Below, piece by piece: positions 9,601-17,335 of a stretch of DNA of 64,000 nt. The notes under the pieces were generated by a model. It made no database searches, was not told where the DNA came from, and was given only the letters and a program-made list of their open reading frames with translations. Every line of letters begins with the position of its first letter. Position 1 is the first letter of the stretch. The DNA comes from Streptomyces sp. LHD-70 (GTDB lineage: Bacteria > Actinomycetota > Actinomycetes > Streptomycetales > Streptomycetaceae), in contig NZ_JAVIFW010000005.1 of NCBI RefSeq assembly GCF_031157275.1, positions 372,001 to 436,000 of the forward strand, written 5' to 3'. A program made the position numbers and the translations under genes.

Positions 9601-12600
9601 TGCCCTCGCCCAGGTGGGCCGCGACCTCCGGTCGGAGGATCGCCTCACCGGGAGAGAGGATCGCCGGGATGTTGTCGACGCCGGGCGCGTAGCCCGGCAG
9701 GACACCACCCATCGCGTGCTTGCCCGGCTTGCGGTGCTTGCCCTTCCCCTTGCCGCCACCGAGGCCGGTGATGGTGTTGACCTCGCCCACGTTGGTGCTC
9801 AGGTCGCTCGCCTCGTCCGCGGCGCCCTTGAGGGCCCGCTTCAGGTTGTTGACCGAGGTCGTCGTCGAGGTGACCCGCTTCTTTCCGAGCGAGTCCATCC
9901 GGCTGTTCGCCGTCGACAGCTTCGAGGCGACGGCCTCGACCGCGGAGTACAGGGAGGAGCCGCCGCCCTTGAACCGGTCACGCAGTGCCTTGAGCGGCTT
10001 GCCGTTGAGCTTGGTCATCCGGTCGATGACCTGCTGCACGGCGGTGCGCACCGAGGTGACCTTGGGCTTCGTCCAGTCGAACTCCTGGCGCAGGGCCTTC
10101 AGCGACCGGCCGTTGAGCTTCTTCACCTCCGAGGAGGCATCCTTCACCTTCTGCTGGGCGGTCTCCGCCTTCTGCGAGAGAAGCCCAACTTGCTGACGCA
10201 CACCGCCAGTTGCGCGGTCGTTCAGCTCCCGCATGTTGGTGCTGGCTGCCTGGATGTGCTGCGAGGCATCACGGGCCGAAGCCGCAAGGCTCTGACCGGC
10301 ATTGCCGCCCAGGGCGTTCATCGCCGGGTTGAGGCTGATGTTGTTGACGCCGCGAAGCTCCTGCTTCAGGCCGCGGATCTTCTCGTCCAGGTTCCGGAGC
10401 GACTGCTCGGCCTGCCCGGTCTGAATGCGGACCTCTTCAGTACGACTGTCCTGACCGCGGAAGCGGTCCCAGGCACGACGGCCCACGCCCCGGTTGTCGC
10501 CGCCCCGCAGCTCGGTGCGGCGGTCGCGGTAACCCTCACGGAAGGTGCCACCCCCACGGCGGCTCTGCGCGCCGGCCTTGATCTGGCCGAGCACCTTGCC
10601 CGCTCCGGCCAGGCCGCCGACGAACCCGCGAGCCAGACCGAGAGCCGGACTCAGGAGCTTGCCGAGCTTGCCGAACGTCTTGGTCAGCAGACCCAGGCCG
10701 AGAATGAACGGGGCCGCCATCGCGGCCATCTTGGCGACCTTGAGGACGAAGTCCCGGAACTCCGGGTGAGCGTCGAGGAAGTCGACCGTGGCACGTATCC
10801 ACTGGACGAACTTCGTCAGCACCTCGAAGAACTCGGTCAGCAGCTCCCGGATCATCGGCAGCAGCTTCGAGCCCATGCCTTGCAGCTCGTTGAGGAGACC
10901 GCCCTCCATCTCGCCGGTCTTCTCGTTCTTCTTGCCCATGATCGCGGAACCGAGACCGGTATACGCGAACGTGCCGTCCTTCTTCTCGGAGTAGAACATC
11001 CGGCCCAGCGAGACCTGAGCGTTCTCCTTCATCTGCTGCACGCGGCCACTGATCGTGGCACTCGCCATGCGCTCGGCGGACCCCTTGATACCGGGGTGCG
11101 TCTGCCAGCGCTCAAGCAGCTTGTTGATGAGGTCAGAACCCTCAATGCCGCCCGTCTCCTTGGCGTTCTGCATGAACTCGTACATCTGCGCCGAGGCGGA
11201 CTGCTTCTTCATCTTGCCGGGATTGGCCTTGTCCTTGACCATCCGGTCCTTGAAGCCGTACATCCGTGCAAGTTCGTTGGCGGGGATGCCCGTTGCTCGT
11301 TCGAGCTGCTTCATGTTCCGCATCGGAGTGCGGCCCATGTCCAGGATGACCTCGGTGGCGTACATGCCCTGGGACACCATGGTCGGGTCCATGATTCCGC
11401 CGAAGGCCGCCTGGTCACCGATCATCTCGACGATCTGACCGGCCTTCTTGGACACGTCCTGAGAGCCCTTCGCCTTGCGGCGGGCGTCCTTCGAGTTGAA
11501 GTCCTCGTTGTGCGACGCGAGCGCACGCGCGTACCGCGTCGAGTACTTCTGCATGTCCTCCAGCGAGTACGGCGTCTGCACCGCGTACTGCTGCATCTCC
11601 TTGAGGAGCTTGTTCACGTCCTTGACGGCCAAGCCCATGCCGTGAAGACCGGTCTGCGCCTGGATCATCGAGTCCGCGGACTTCACACCGACCGCGGACA
11701 GGCCGGCGGCCAGCAGACCAACCGGGCCGATCAGGTGGTGCGTGATCAGCCGGCCGGTCTCGGTGACGTGCGTACCGAAGGTGTCGAGCTTCTTCGAGGC
11801 CGTGTCCCAGCCGCGGTTGAACCGCGTGAAGAACGGCTCCGAATTGCGGGTCATGGTGTTCAGGGCCCGGCGGTGCTCGGCCACCTGGTCCAGAAGCATC
11901 CGGCGCTGAATCTGCGCCGTCTCGATCTGGTTTTGCAGGTCGGCACGTCGAGCGAGAGCTATCTCCCGGATCGCGGCCCGCTGCTGCCGCAGCGTCTCGG
12001 CCTGCTCGGTGCGGCGCTGTCGCTCCTGGCGAAGCTGCTCCTGGTGGATCTGCCGGTCCATGCGGGCCGAGTCCTCCAGGGCCCGGCGCTTGCTGGCTTC
12101 CGTCTCCCGGTAGGCACGCAGGTCATCGCGGTAGCCGCGCAGGAGACGGCGGGCCCGTTCCTGGGCGGTGCGACGCTGCTCGTTGTCCAGCTCACGGTCA
12201 GCGCGAGCCATCCCCTCCACTGTCTGCTGGTGCAGCCGGAGAGCCTGCTTGGACTCCTTGGAGTGGCCCTCGGCCCGCTTCTGCTGCGCTTCGAGAGCCT
12301 GGCGGGCACGAGCGGCGACCTGGGCGCCGTGGGTCCGGGTGATCTCCTGCTCGACCTCGGCGAAGCTCTTGGCCTCCGCCTTGTGGGTCTTGCCGCGCTC
12401 CGCGGCGCCCTGCTTGGCCTGCTGGTTCAGGGCCCGGTTCATCTTCCGGGCCTCGGAGGTTGCCTCCCGCGTCAGGCCCTCGAAGCCGCGGCTCATGCCG
12501 GTGCTCAGGGCCTTGCCGAACTCCCGCCCGTAGCGACCCATGGTCGACGTGAGCTGAGTCCGCATCCGGGCGAGGGCTTCACGGTCAAGGTGCGGCTCAA

Positions 12601-12649
12601 TCGAGATGAAACCCGTACCGACCTTAATGGCGCCGCGTGGACCTGCCAT
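6650..12649 (-). CDS. Tail tape measure protein with CHAP and lytic transglycosylase domains
   Basis: 1999 residues, the largest gene, setting tail length and carrying enzymes for DNA entry. The first 350 residues are charged coiled coil; a glycine/alanine-rich hydrophobic segment lies around residues 640-690 (FILGLGLL). Three copies of a GG-x-x-PG-x-x-PG-x-D motif ending SPGE-x-I/V-LRPE occur near residues 980, 1280 and 1515. A CHAP amidase-type domain near 1660-1760 shows SWCADFVSYVV and GHINIATG (Cys and His). A lysozyme-like SLT domain near 1835-1930 shows SVESGGNP and SKGLMQTI. The C-terminus has GEQGPELVNFRGGERVY. It follows the chaperone genes by eight bases. Confidence 0.93.
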   Translation of the reverse strand: MAGPRGAIKVGTGFISIEPHLDREALARMRTQLTSTMGRYGREFGKALSTGMSRGFEGLTREATSEARKMNRALNQQAKQGAAERGKTHKAEAKSFAEVEQEITRTHGAQVAARARQALEAQQKRAEGHSKESKQALRLHQQTVEGMARADRELDNEQRRTAQERARRLLRGYRDDLRAYRETEASKRRALEDSARMDRQIHQEQLRQERQRRTEQAETLRQQRAAIREIALARRADLQNQIETAQIQRRMLLDQVAEHRRALNTMTRNSEPFFTRFNRGWDTASKKLDTFGTHVTETGRLITHHLIGPVGLLAAGLSAVGVKSADSMIQAQTGLHGMGLAVKDVNKLLKEMQQYAVQTPYSLEDMQKYSTRYARALASHNEDFNSKDARRKAKGSQDVSKKAGQIVEMIGDQAAFGGIMDPTMVSQGMYATEVILDMGRTPMRNMKQLERATGIPANELARMYGFKDRMVKDKANPGKMKKQSASAQMYEFMQNAKETGGIEGSDLINKLLERWQTHPGIKGSAERMASATISGRVQQMKENAQVSLGRMFYSEKKDGTFAYTGLGSAIMGKKNEKTGEMEGGLLNELQGMGSKLLPMIRELLTEFFEVLTKFVQWIRATVDFLDAHPEFRDFVLKVAKMAAMAAPFILGLGLLTKTFGKLGKLLSPALGLARGFVGGLAGAGKVLGQIKAGAQSRRGGGTFREGYRDRRTELRGGDNRGVGRRAWDRFRGQDSRTEEVRIQTGQAEQSLRNLDEKIRGLKQELRGVNNISLNPAMNALGGNAGQSLAASARDASQHIQAASTNMRELNDRATGGVRQQVGLLSQKAETAQQKVKDASSEVKKLNGRSLKALRQEFDWTKPKVTSVRTAVQQVIDRMTKLNGKPLKALRDRFKGGGSSLYSAVEAVASKLSTANSRMDSLGKKRVTSTTTSVNNLKRALKGAADEASDLSTNVGEVNTITGLGGGKGKGKHRKPGKHAMGGVLPGYAPGVDNIPAILSPGEAILRPEVAAHLGEGTINMWNAAAARGRLSRFAKGGVAKGKGHGGGKRWPFSILDELTNSINFAPAFNAFSGGIDMAAAGSKIGGSTGANVRSWGARTGGDTSGRAANNRFSNMRSFMFERLPDFLKATPTGIGNIIGLAAGAIAPTAGQLFWDDVWKGQGNILQRGAKFTGDLLNPSNLLEMIKDLFSGLADMVKGLGSLAKDLVTNPKKVLDEAISTFTSLFDGVIDSVKGMVDLVGKIMGNPSEFAREVWDSFYAQAKENLPNTEGLFKFADGGIVPGYSPGNDRVHALLAPGEAVLRPDAVRALGYKTVLGLNQQAKGGKPATAPGAPDQAVTPIPDAEAFEAAAKRIEAALTSMTAAVRSHQSASAGSWADIGAKVAQAVDGQIKPAQGRWINHLGQLTATERNFRSSNQGAWSDVARQVSSSTSNALGSFGRLRSGVDQTKRFFEQASSRIREVWRSAMNFVDSSTRSTVNGPYNKGAVGMISSMAKLAGTNSPLHPVKFNTGGVVPGFLPGVDKVPAVLSPGEGILRPEVVRALGKETILHWNEQARKGGNMFANGGVVGDGASWVRKHKDDPYEGYEEAFHKGWDAAIAPQLKSIASKFGEAGKLNAGAFGKAEPWLAKWGKWADDHTGGGGGQVVKLALQEAKSGDLSGRKYIGSSAYESWCADFVSYVVDHAGANAAYGGSPKGTPKNRWPAVATWVNKMSRVPTGQARAGDLMVYKGYGPGNWGHINIATGKQGKSLETVGGNESRSIRRQLGYGDRADGALRPRGGAPGTGKGPVLNPWPGSLAALSEGVGDYDMPTGSSVNRWRPLVLRVIKELGGKGGLSSKDADLILRRISVESGGNPRAVNNWDSNAKAGHPSKGLMQTILGTFNAYAGPYKSLGQYDPLASIYAGVNYAISRYGSGWRRALSGNKGYWTGTKSATAGLAMVGEQGPELVNFRGGERVYNARKTEEMVAGKRYEIHIHEAKSENTTDAVLRAMRTAEVMAGF

Positions 12650-12657
12650 GCCGCCTC

Positions 12658-13358
12658 CTAAAGGTTGCTCATGTGCGTGAAGAAGGAGGACAGCTCGGCA
12701 CCATCAGCGAATGCGTATTCCGGTTCCTTCGGCTTCTCCTGCGTTTCCTGGCCTGGCCGTTGAACGGGGTCGGGGACCGGCAAGTCATCCGACTCATCCG
12801 AATTGGCCTTGATGAAGAGGTAGTTGGAGATCTCTGCTGCATCGCTGACGCGAGCAATCAGGTGGTCCGTGACGGACCACGAAGCGGACTCGTCGACCTG
12901 CGCGAGGAAGGTGGACCGTCCGGGCTTCTTGATGAGCGACTGAATGAGGACGTGAACTCGTCTGAGAGAGAGCCGTCCACGCCACACGTCGAGCAGATCG
13001 ACCCCGAAGAATTCGAGGAAGTCGGCCTCCAGTTCATCGGAGAAATCGCGTATGGCGTGGATGGCGCCGATCAGTTTCCCGAGTCGCCGAACCCGGCCGC
13101 CTCGGAGACCTTCTCGGCGAACGCCTGGAAGTCGCGGATCGTGGCACCGGTCGCCTTGTACGCCTCCCACTGCACACCGAGGATCAGCTTGATCGCCTCC
13201 ACCTCGTCGTCGACCTCCAGGAGGCCAACGGGCAGGTCGAGGGGAGCCGGGATCGTGTACTCGATGCCGTTGTGCTCGAACACGGTCGCCTGGTCCTCGG
13301 CGACGGCCTCGGCCTTCTTCGAGGCGGTCGTCTTGCGCGGGGTCTTCGCAGCGGTCAT
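12658..13358 (-). CDS. Tail assembly chaperone, frameshifted long product (gpGT-like)
   Basis: The long chaperone is read from the ATG at 13358 through codon 95 and then, after a -1 slip at 13074-13080, continues in the second frame to the stop at 12658, giving about 233 residues. The second-frame part (LIGAIHAIRDF, LEFFGVDLLDVW) begins with no start codon of its own, which supports frameshift expression. It lies between the major tail protein and tape measure genes, the standard place for the lambda G/GT-type pair that chaperones the tape measure. Confidence 0.88.
13071..13358 (-). CDS. Tail assembly chaperone, short product (gpG-like)
   Basis: 95 residues, ATG at 13358. The lysine-rich start is followed by EHNGIEYTIPAPLDLP and VDDEVEAIKLILG. 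This is the product of normal termination; a minority of ribosomes are expected to shift at the slippery heptamer just before its stop codon. The small chaperone is thought to coat the tape measure during tail assembly. Its acidic C-terminal tail ends DSGN. Confidence 0.88.
   Translation of the reverse strand: MTAAKTPRKTTASKKAEAVAEDQATVFEHNGIEYTIPAPLDLPVGLLEVDDEVEAIKLILGVQWEAYKATGATIRDFQAFAEKVSEAAGFGDSGN
13074..13080 (-). promoter_or_regulatory. Programmed -1 frameshift site GGGAAAC
   Basis: In the zero frame the codons are TCG GGA AAC TGA, so the heptamer G GGA AAC has the X XXY YYZ form with the stop immediately after it. A slip to GGG AAA leads directly into the second chaperone frame (LIGA). 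Confidence 0.88.
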
Positions 13359-13376
13359 GGCAACTCCAAAAGAAGA

Positions 13377-13395
13377 AGGCCCCGTTGAGGGGCCT
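13377..13395 (-). terminator. Hairpin between major tail protein and chaperone genes
   Basis: AGGCCCC, five-base loop, GGGGCCT, followed on the minus strand by TTCTTCTTTTGG. Likely an intrinsic or partial terminator that lowers expression of downstream tail genes relative to the abundant tube protein. Confidence 0.6.
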
Positions 13396-13464
13396 GAAGA
13401 TCAATGCGGGGTATGAGAGAGGTGCCGGGGACTTTGTCCCTCCCCGGCAGGGGAAACGTTCCTG

Positions 13465-14361
13465 CTACGCGGCAGTGGTGACCGCGAGGGAACCGGCCTG
13501 AGCCTCGACACCGTTGACGGCGACCTTCACCGCGTACGAACCGACCGGAGCGTCCGCCGCAGCCGCGATGACCGAGGTCAGGTTGCCCTCGCTGTCGGTG
13601 CTCGCGGAGCCGGCCGTCACCTTGCCGTCCGAACCGGCCGGGCCGGTGATGGTGAAGACGGCCGCAGTGTTCGGCGCGAAGTTCTCACCGGTCAGGGTCA
13701 CACTGCTGCCCTGCTCGACGGTGTTGCCGGACAGACGGGCCGCCGCGGGCTCCTGGACGGTGCTACCGGAGTCGTTCAGGTCGTCGTTCGTGAGGACGTA
13801 CCCGAGGCCGCCGTTGTAGTCGAGCGCGTCGATGGTCAGCTCGAACTTCCCGTTCTCGGCGCGCTGGAGCTGGATCGCACCGCGGTCCGAGATCATCGCG
13901 CGACCGATGACGCAGCGGTACTTGGTCTTGCCCTGCGACCAGTCGACGACGAGAGCCAGCTCGTTCAGCTCAGGCGTGGACTTGAGGTCGAGGCGGAACA
14001 GGCCCGGCGTCTCCTTGGACTCGACCCAGGACGCACCGAAGAACAGCTCGGTCGTCAGCTTCGAGGTCTCCATCAGGGTGGCCTTGACCTGGAACGCAGC
14101 GCTCTTGACGTTGTAGAGGACCGGCACCGCGGACTGCCACACGTTGACCGGGTCCGTCTCGATGGACGGGGTGATGGTCACGCCGCCTTCGTCCACGTAG
14201 CCGAGGTTCTTGAACGGGGCGCCGAGCGCGTCGAGGCCGACCGGCAGGACCGTGCCGGAGCCGGGAGCATCACTCGCCTTGGGGGCCGGCGCGATGTGCA
14301 GGGCGCCGTTCGGGGCGAACCGGATCTTCTGCGGGTTGCCGGTCTCTGCGGGAGTAGACAT
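13465..14361 (-). CDS. Major tail protein with C-terminal Ig-like domain
   Basis: 298 residues, ATG at 14361, flanked by hairpins on both sides as expected for a highly expressed structural gene. Residues 1-205 look like a tail tube protein (NLGYVDEGGVTITPSIET, VNVWQSAVPVLYNV, DYNGGLGYVLTND). Residues 210-298 form an appended Ig-like domain of the IPT/TIG or big-2-like type (VEQGSSVTLTGENFAPNT, APVGSYAVKVAVNG) that would decorate the tail surface and may bind carbohydrates. Confidence 0.85.
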   Translation of the reverse strand: MSTPAETGNPQKIRFAPNGALHIAPAPKASDAPGSGTVLPVGLDALGAPFKNLGYVDEGGVTITPSIETDPVNVWQSAVPVLYNVKSAAFQVKATLMETSKLTTELFFGASWVESKETPGLFRLDLKSTPELNELALVVDWSQGKTKYRCVIGRAMISDRGAIQLQRAENGKFELTIDALDYNGGLGYVLTNDDLNDSGSTVQEPAAARLSGNTVEQGSSVTLTGENFAPNTAAVFTITGPAGSDGKVTAGSASTDSEGNLTSVIAAAADAPVGSYAVKVAVNGVEAQAGSLAVTTAA

Positions 14362-14387
14362 AGAGCCTCCTGGAAAAGGGCATGAAA

Positions 14388-14412
14388 AAAGCCCCCTCGA
14401 AAAGGGGGCTTT
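14388..14412 (-). terminator. Intrinsic terminator/hairpin before major tail protein
   Basis: AAAGCCCCCT, CGAA loop, then AGGGGGCTTT, with A-rich sequence before it and T-rich sequence after it on the minus strand (TTTTTTCATG). It separates the head-completion genes from the major tail gene and is nearly symmetric, so it could act in either direction. Confidence 0.75.
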
Positions 14413-14433
14413 GCAAGGTGTGCTATTCGGTTG

Positions 14434-14781
14434 TCAGTCCGTCTCCCACGTGATCTCGCTGATCTCAGGGATCTTCGGAGGGACGTAAGGAACCGGGGGC
14501 GTGACGACCGGGAGACTCCATTCCGACTCGGCGCCATCGGCCTTTGCGACCTTGGCGCGAACCTGGAAGATGTCGCCCTCGTTGAACGGCTTCCCGTAGG
14601 CGTCCTCGGTGAGAGTGAAGTCAGTGGCCGGCCAGTCCTGGCCGGTGTTGATGACCCTCACTCGCTCATCCTCCGGAGTGTCCGGGTGAGCGTTGACGTG
14701 CGTGATCTCAAGGACGATCTCGGTGCCGGGAACGCCGACGAAGTTCATCGACTTGAAGTCGAACTTCATGATGCTGGCCAT
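14434..14781 (-). CDS. Hypothetical protein in head-tail joining module
   Basis: 115 residues, ATG at 14781. The sequence has a beta-rich start (FKSMNFVGVPGTEIVLEITHV) and a proline-rich C-terminus (VVTPPVPYVPPKIPEI). It lies between the tail-terminator-like gene and the major tail gene. I do not recognise a family; position suggests a minor virion or tail-completion component. It starts three bases from the preceding gene and ends at the hairpin that precedes the tail tube gene. Confidence 0.6.
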   Translation of the reverse strand: MASIMKFDFKSMNFVGVPGTEIVLEITHVNAHPDTPEDERVRVINTGQDWPATDFTLTEDAYGKPFNEGDIFQVRAKVAKADGAESEWSLPVVTPPVPYVPPKIPEISEITWETD

Positions 14782-14783
14782 GG

Positions 14784-15170
14784 CTACTCCTCGATGTAGG
14801 AAACGGCGACCTCGCCGCCGTAGCAGTGCTCGCGAGAAGTGCTGTCCGGCAGGTACTTGGGGGAGTCGATGTCCGCAACGTCGAGCACCAGGACGCCGTC
14901 CACGTCGGTGCCGGGCAGCTCCTCAAGGAGGACTGCGCGGACCTCGTAGGCGAGGCCGGCGGCCTTCTCTCGGTCGGGGTGGAAGACGGAGTACTCGACA
15001 TCGGCACGGTCCGCTCGACGGCGGACGATGCGGAAGCCTCCGGAGTGCTCCAGGTACACGGTCACGTCACCGGGATTGCGGCCGACCAGGTCACCGGTCA
15101 CGGCGCCGGGCGGGAGCTTCAACCGGCCGCGGAGGTAGCTGACCAGGAAAGCGATCGGGTCACGTTTCAT
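14784..15170 (-). CDS. Probable tail terminator / neck protein
   Basis: 128 residues from the ATG at 15170, overlapping the upstream stop by four bases. Starts MKRDPIAFLVSYLRGRL; contains SGGFRIVRRRADRADVEYSVF and VRAVLLEELPGTDVDGVLVLDV. The pattern of an N-terminal helix followed by a mixed alpha/beta domain, in the position between the minor connector gene and the tube gene, fits siphophage tail terminators (gpU-like). Assignment is mostly positional. Confidence 0.6.
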   Translation of the reverse strand: MKRDPIAFLVSYLRGRLKLPPGAVTGDLVGRNPGDVTVYLEHSGGFRIVRRRADRADVEYSVFHPDREKAAGLAYEVRAVLLEELPGTDVDGVLVLDVADIDSPKYLPDSTSREHCYGGEVAVSYIEE

Positions 15171-15514
15171 TCGACCCTCGCCTTCAGCAGAGCCGCCTTC
15201 AGGAAGCGGCGGCCCGGATGGCGTCGGCCCCTGCGGTCCGTCCAGCCGCGCTCCTGGAGCATCGCGTGTCGGACCTTCGGGTTGTCCTCGATGGTGACGT
15301 TGCCTCGCCAGCCCCACACATCGGCCTCGACGTGCGCCTCGATGTGCTTCTTGATCTGGTTCCAATTGCCCTTGGTGGCGCTCGCCCGCGGGGCCTCCTT
15401 GATGGCGTCCGCGGCGATCTTCGCCGAGTGCATGGCCACCAGGTCCCGAGTGCCGGTCGAGTGGAAGACCACGTACTCCCAGTTCCGGTGCATGACGAGC
15501 TTGAACTCAGACAT
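15167..15514 (-). CDS. Head-tail connector-type protein (HK97 gp10-like position)
   Basis: 115 residues, ATG at 15514, which overlaps the stop of the preceding gene by one base. Features VMHRNWEYVVFHSTGTRDLV at the start and a basic C-terminus (RRGRRHPGRRFLKAALLKAR). The helical, basic C-terminus and the gene position fit small head-tail joining proteins. No catalytic motif is visible. Confidence 0.6.
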   Translation of the reverse strand: MSEFKLVMHRNWEYVVFHSTGTRDLVAMHSAKIAADAIKEAPRASATKGNWNQIKKHIEAHVEADVWGWRGNVTIEDNPKVRHAMLQERGWTDRRGRRHPGRRFLKAALLKARVE

Positions 15515-15840
15515 CAGTTGGTCACCCTCCAAGCTCGGATACGGACATGGCGGAGGGAGCTGTAGTTCCAGCGCATCGGCTCGCCGTCGACCTCGAACCA
15601 GAGGCCGTCGAACAGGAGCCGGTCCGGGGCATCCACGGGGGTGCCCCACGGCAGGTAGACCAGAAGCCGTTCCTGCGCGGTCTCGCGCTCGGGGCTGCGA
15701 GTCTCGAAGGACCGCTCGGGCTGGACGTTGGCAAGGCCGGCCCACACCTTCGTTGCGTTGTCCCAGTCCCGGTGACGGGTGTAGGCGCCCTCCGCTATCG
15801 GGGCGCTGTGGATCTCGACAGGATCATTGAAGAACTTCAT
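15514..15840 (-). CDS. Head closure / head-tail adaptor-like protein
   Basis: 108 residues, ATG at 15840, overlapping the upstream gene by 17 bases. The beta-rich sequence includes ERLLVYLPWGTPVDAPDRL and GLWFEVDGEPMRWNYSS, a pattern of stopper proteins (SPP1 gp16-like) that close the portal channel after packaging. Assigned from pattern and location after the Gp6-like connector. Confidence 0.65.
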   Translation of the reverse strand: MKFFNDPVEIHSAPIAEGAYTRHRDWDNATKVWAGLANVQPERSFETRSPERETAQERLLVYLPWGTPVDAPDRLLFDGLWFEVDGEPMRWNYSSLRHVRIRAWRVTN

Positions 15841-16180
15841 CCGGCCCCCGGTAGAGGGAGATGGATGCGAGCTTTCGCCGGTAGCGCTTCAGGGAGGCGC
15901 GGGCCGCGGGCGAGAGCTGCTGGATCGACGAGGTCGAGCCGAACTGCACCTCGATGTCCCCGACCCGTTCACTGACGATGCCGGGCTGTACTGCCAGCCA
16001 GCGGATGACCTCCGAGCACAGCACGGCACGGATGCCGGGTGCGCCCTCGCGGTAGCCGCTGCCGCAGTAGTCCGCGATGAGGGCGGAGGCGTCCTGGATG
16101 AACGCCTCCACCCTCGGCTTCTCTGCGTCCTCGAATGTCCTGCCGATCCTGACTTCGATGTCAGTCACGGTCACGGTCAT
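15824..16180 (-). CDS. Head-tail connector (Gp6/Gp15-like)
   Basis: 118 residues, ATG at 16180, four bases after the capsid gene's stop. The N-terminal helical bundle (AEKPRVEAFIQDASALIADYC, AVLCSEVIRWLA) followed by an arginine-rich C-terminal helix (SLKRYRRKLASISLY) is typical of adaptor proteins that dock under the portal. The capsid-adjacent location supports this. Confidence 0.7.
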   Translation of the reverse strand: MTVTVTDIEVRIGRTFEDAEKPRVEAFIQDASALIADYCGSGYREGAPGIRAVLCSEVIRWLAVQPGIVSERVGDIEVQFGSTSSIQQLSPAARASLKRYRRKLASISLYRGPDEVLQ

Positions 16181-16184
16181 GGGA

Positions 16185-17228
16185 TCAGGCCGCGACCTTC
16201 GGCTTGGCGGAGAACACGACGAGCTGTTCGGGGCGGATGACCTTGGCGTCGTAGAACACGCGGCTCTTGACGGCCTGCGTGAACTTGGCCTCCGGCTCGT
16301 ACTGCTTCATCTCGGCGTGCGGGATGAGCAGGGACACGGCGTTGGTGGAGCCGAGGATCATGTCCAGGCCCGAGGCGTCCGTGTGCGTGTTCTTCACGAA
16401 CTTCTGCGTCGAGCGGGTGTGGTTGCCGAGCGTGGTCGTGGAGAACACCGGGATGCCGAGGATCTGACCGATCTGGCCGGACGGCATGACTGCGCCGCCG
16501 CCCCAGTGCGACTGATCCTTGAACTCCGGGTCGCGCAGGAGCGCGGCCTTCACCTTCGGGGAGATGATCAGGTAGCGGGAATCCGGAGCCTGGTTGATGT
16601 CCAGCTCCTGGATCATGTCGACGAGGATGTCGTACACGTTGTCCGTGAGACGGTCGTCGGCGCCGTTCTCGGTGCCACCCTCGAACTTCTTGATCTTGCC
16701 GTGGAGGGTGTTCGCGCCAGGGGTCTTACCGGCCTCAACGCCGTTGTAGTCCCGGCCGTCCACGCCGTGGGCGATGGTCTTGGCGATGAGTGAGTCAATG
16801 CCGATGGCGGTCTTGCGAGCGCGCTGGGTGACCAGGTTCTCGAAGAGGTTCACGCCGTCCTTGGTCTGCCACTGGTGGACGTTGTCCACCTCGATGTGGA
16901 ACGAGGAACCCTTGCGGACTCGAACGTCCATGTACTCAAGGCTCGCGTGGTCGGCCTGGCCGGCGATCTCGCCGTACGCGGGCACGGCGCCCTTGTCGGA
17001 GACGGTGTCGACGAAGTGCGGCACGTGCAGTACATCGCCCTCACGTCGGAACTCGCCCTCGAAGTTGCGGTTGCAGATCAGCGAGGAACCGAGGACAAGG
17101 TTCTCCTCCAGGTCCTGGAGGAGCTGGGCGGTGTACAGCTCGGGGACGAAGACGTTCCCGCTCGCGGCCTGGTAGCCGTCACCGGCAGTGGTGTTGAAGC
17201 CGTTGGAGAAAACAGGTGCAGAAGTCAT
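16185..17228 (-). CDS. Major capsid protein
   Basis: 347 residues from the ATG at 17228, preceded by GGAG with suitable spacing; the longer frame start seven codons upstream is less likely. The sequence has the shape of HK97-fold coat proteins: an N-terminal arm (VFVPELYTAQLLQDLEENLVL), then VLHVPHFVDTVSDKG, VTQRARKTAIGIDSLIAK, SRYLIISPKVKAALLRD and the C-terminal EQLVVFSAKPKV. Scaffold lies upstream, connectors downstream. A copy of the dispersed 15-base element lies 29-43 bases upstream of the start, in the sense orientation. Confidence 0.9.
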   Translation of the reverse strand: MTSAPVFSNGFNTTAGDGYQAASGNVFVPELYTAQLLQDLEENLVLGSSLICNRNFEGEFRREGDVLHVPHFVDTVSDKGAVPAYGEIAGQADHASLEYMDVRVRKGSSFHIEVDNVHQWQTKDGVNLFENLVTQRARKTAIGIDSLIAKTIAHGVDGRDYNGVEAGKTPGANTLHGKIKKFEGGTENGADDRLTDNVYDILVDMIQELDINQAPDSRYLIISPKVKAALLRDPEFKDQSHWGGGAVMPSGQIGQILGIPVFSTTTLGNHTRSTQKFVKNTHTDASGLDMILGSTNAVSLLIPHAEMKQYEPEAKFTQAVKSRVFYDAKVIRPEQLVVFSAKPKVAA

Positions 17229-17256
17229 AGGCGGTGCTCCAAGATGCAAGCATCGC

Positions 17257-17271
17257 GGTACTCAAATCAAC
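17257..17271 (-). promoter_or_regulatory. Dispersed 15-base element, copy 1 (only late-gene copy)
   Basis: Minus strand reads GTTGATTTGAGTACC exactly, preceded by GAGTAAAAA. It lies between the scaffold stop and the capsid start and points with late transcription. No good -10 hexamer follows at 17 bases (GCATCT), so it fits a transcription-blocking repressor site better than a promoter. Confidence 0.8.
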
Positions 17272-17335
17272 TTTTTACTCAAAAAAAGAGGCGTGCGTAA
17301 CCGCAAAATTGCTGTCGAGACGAAAGGGGGAGAGA

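Noticed and set aside
6626..12661. 2011-codon open frame on the plus strand across the tape measure gene
   Set aside because: Exact antisense shadow of the tape measure gene, caused by high third-position GC; composition is arginine/leucine/histidine-rich with no domain.
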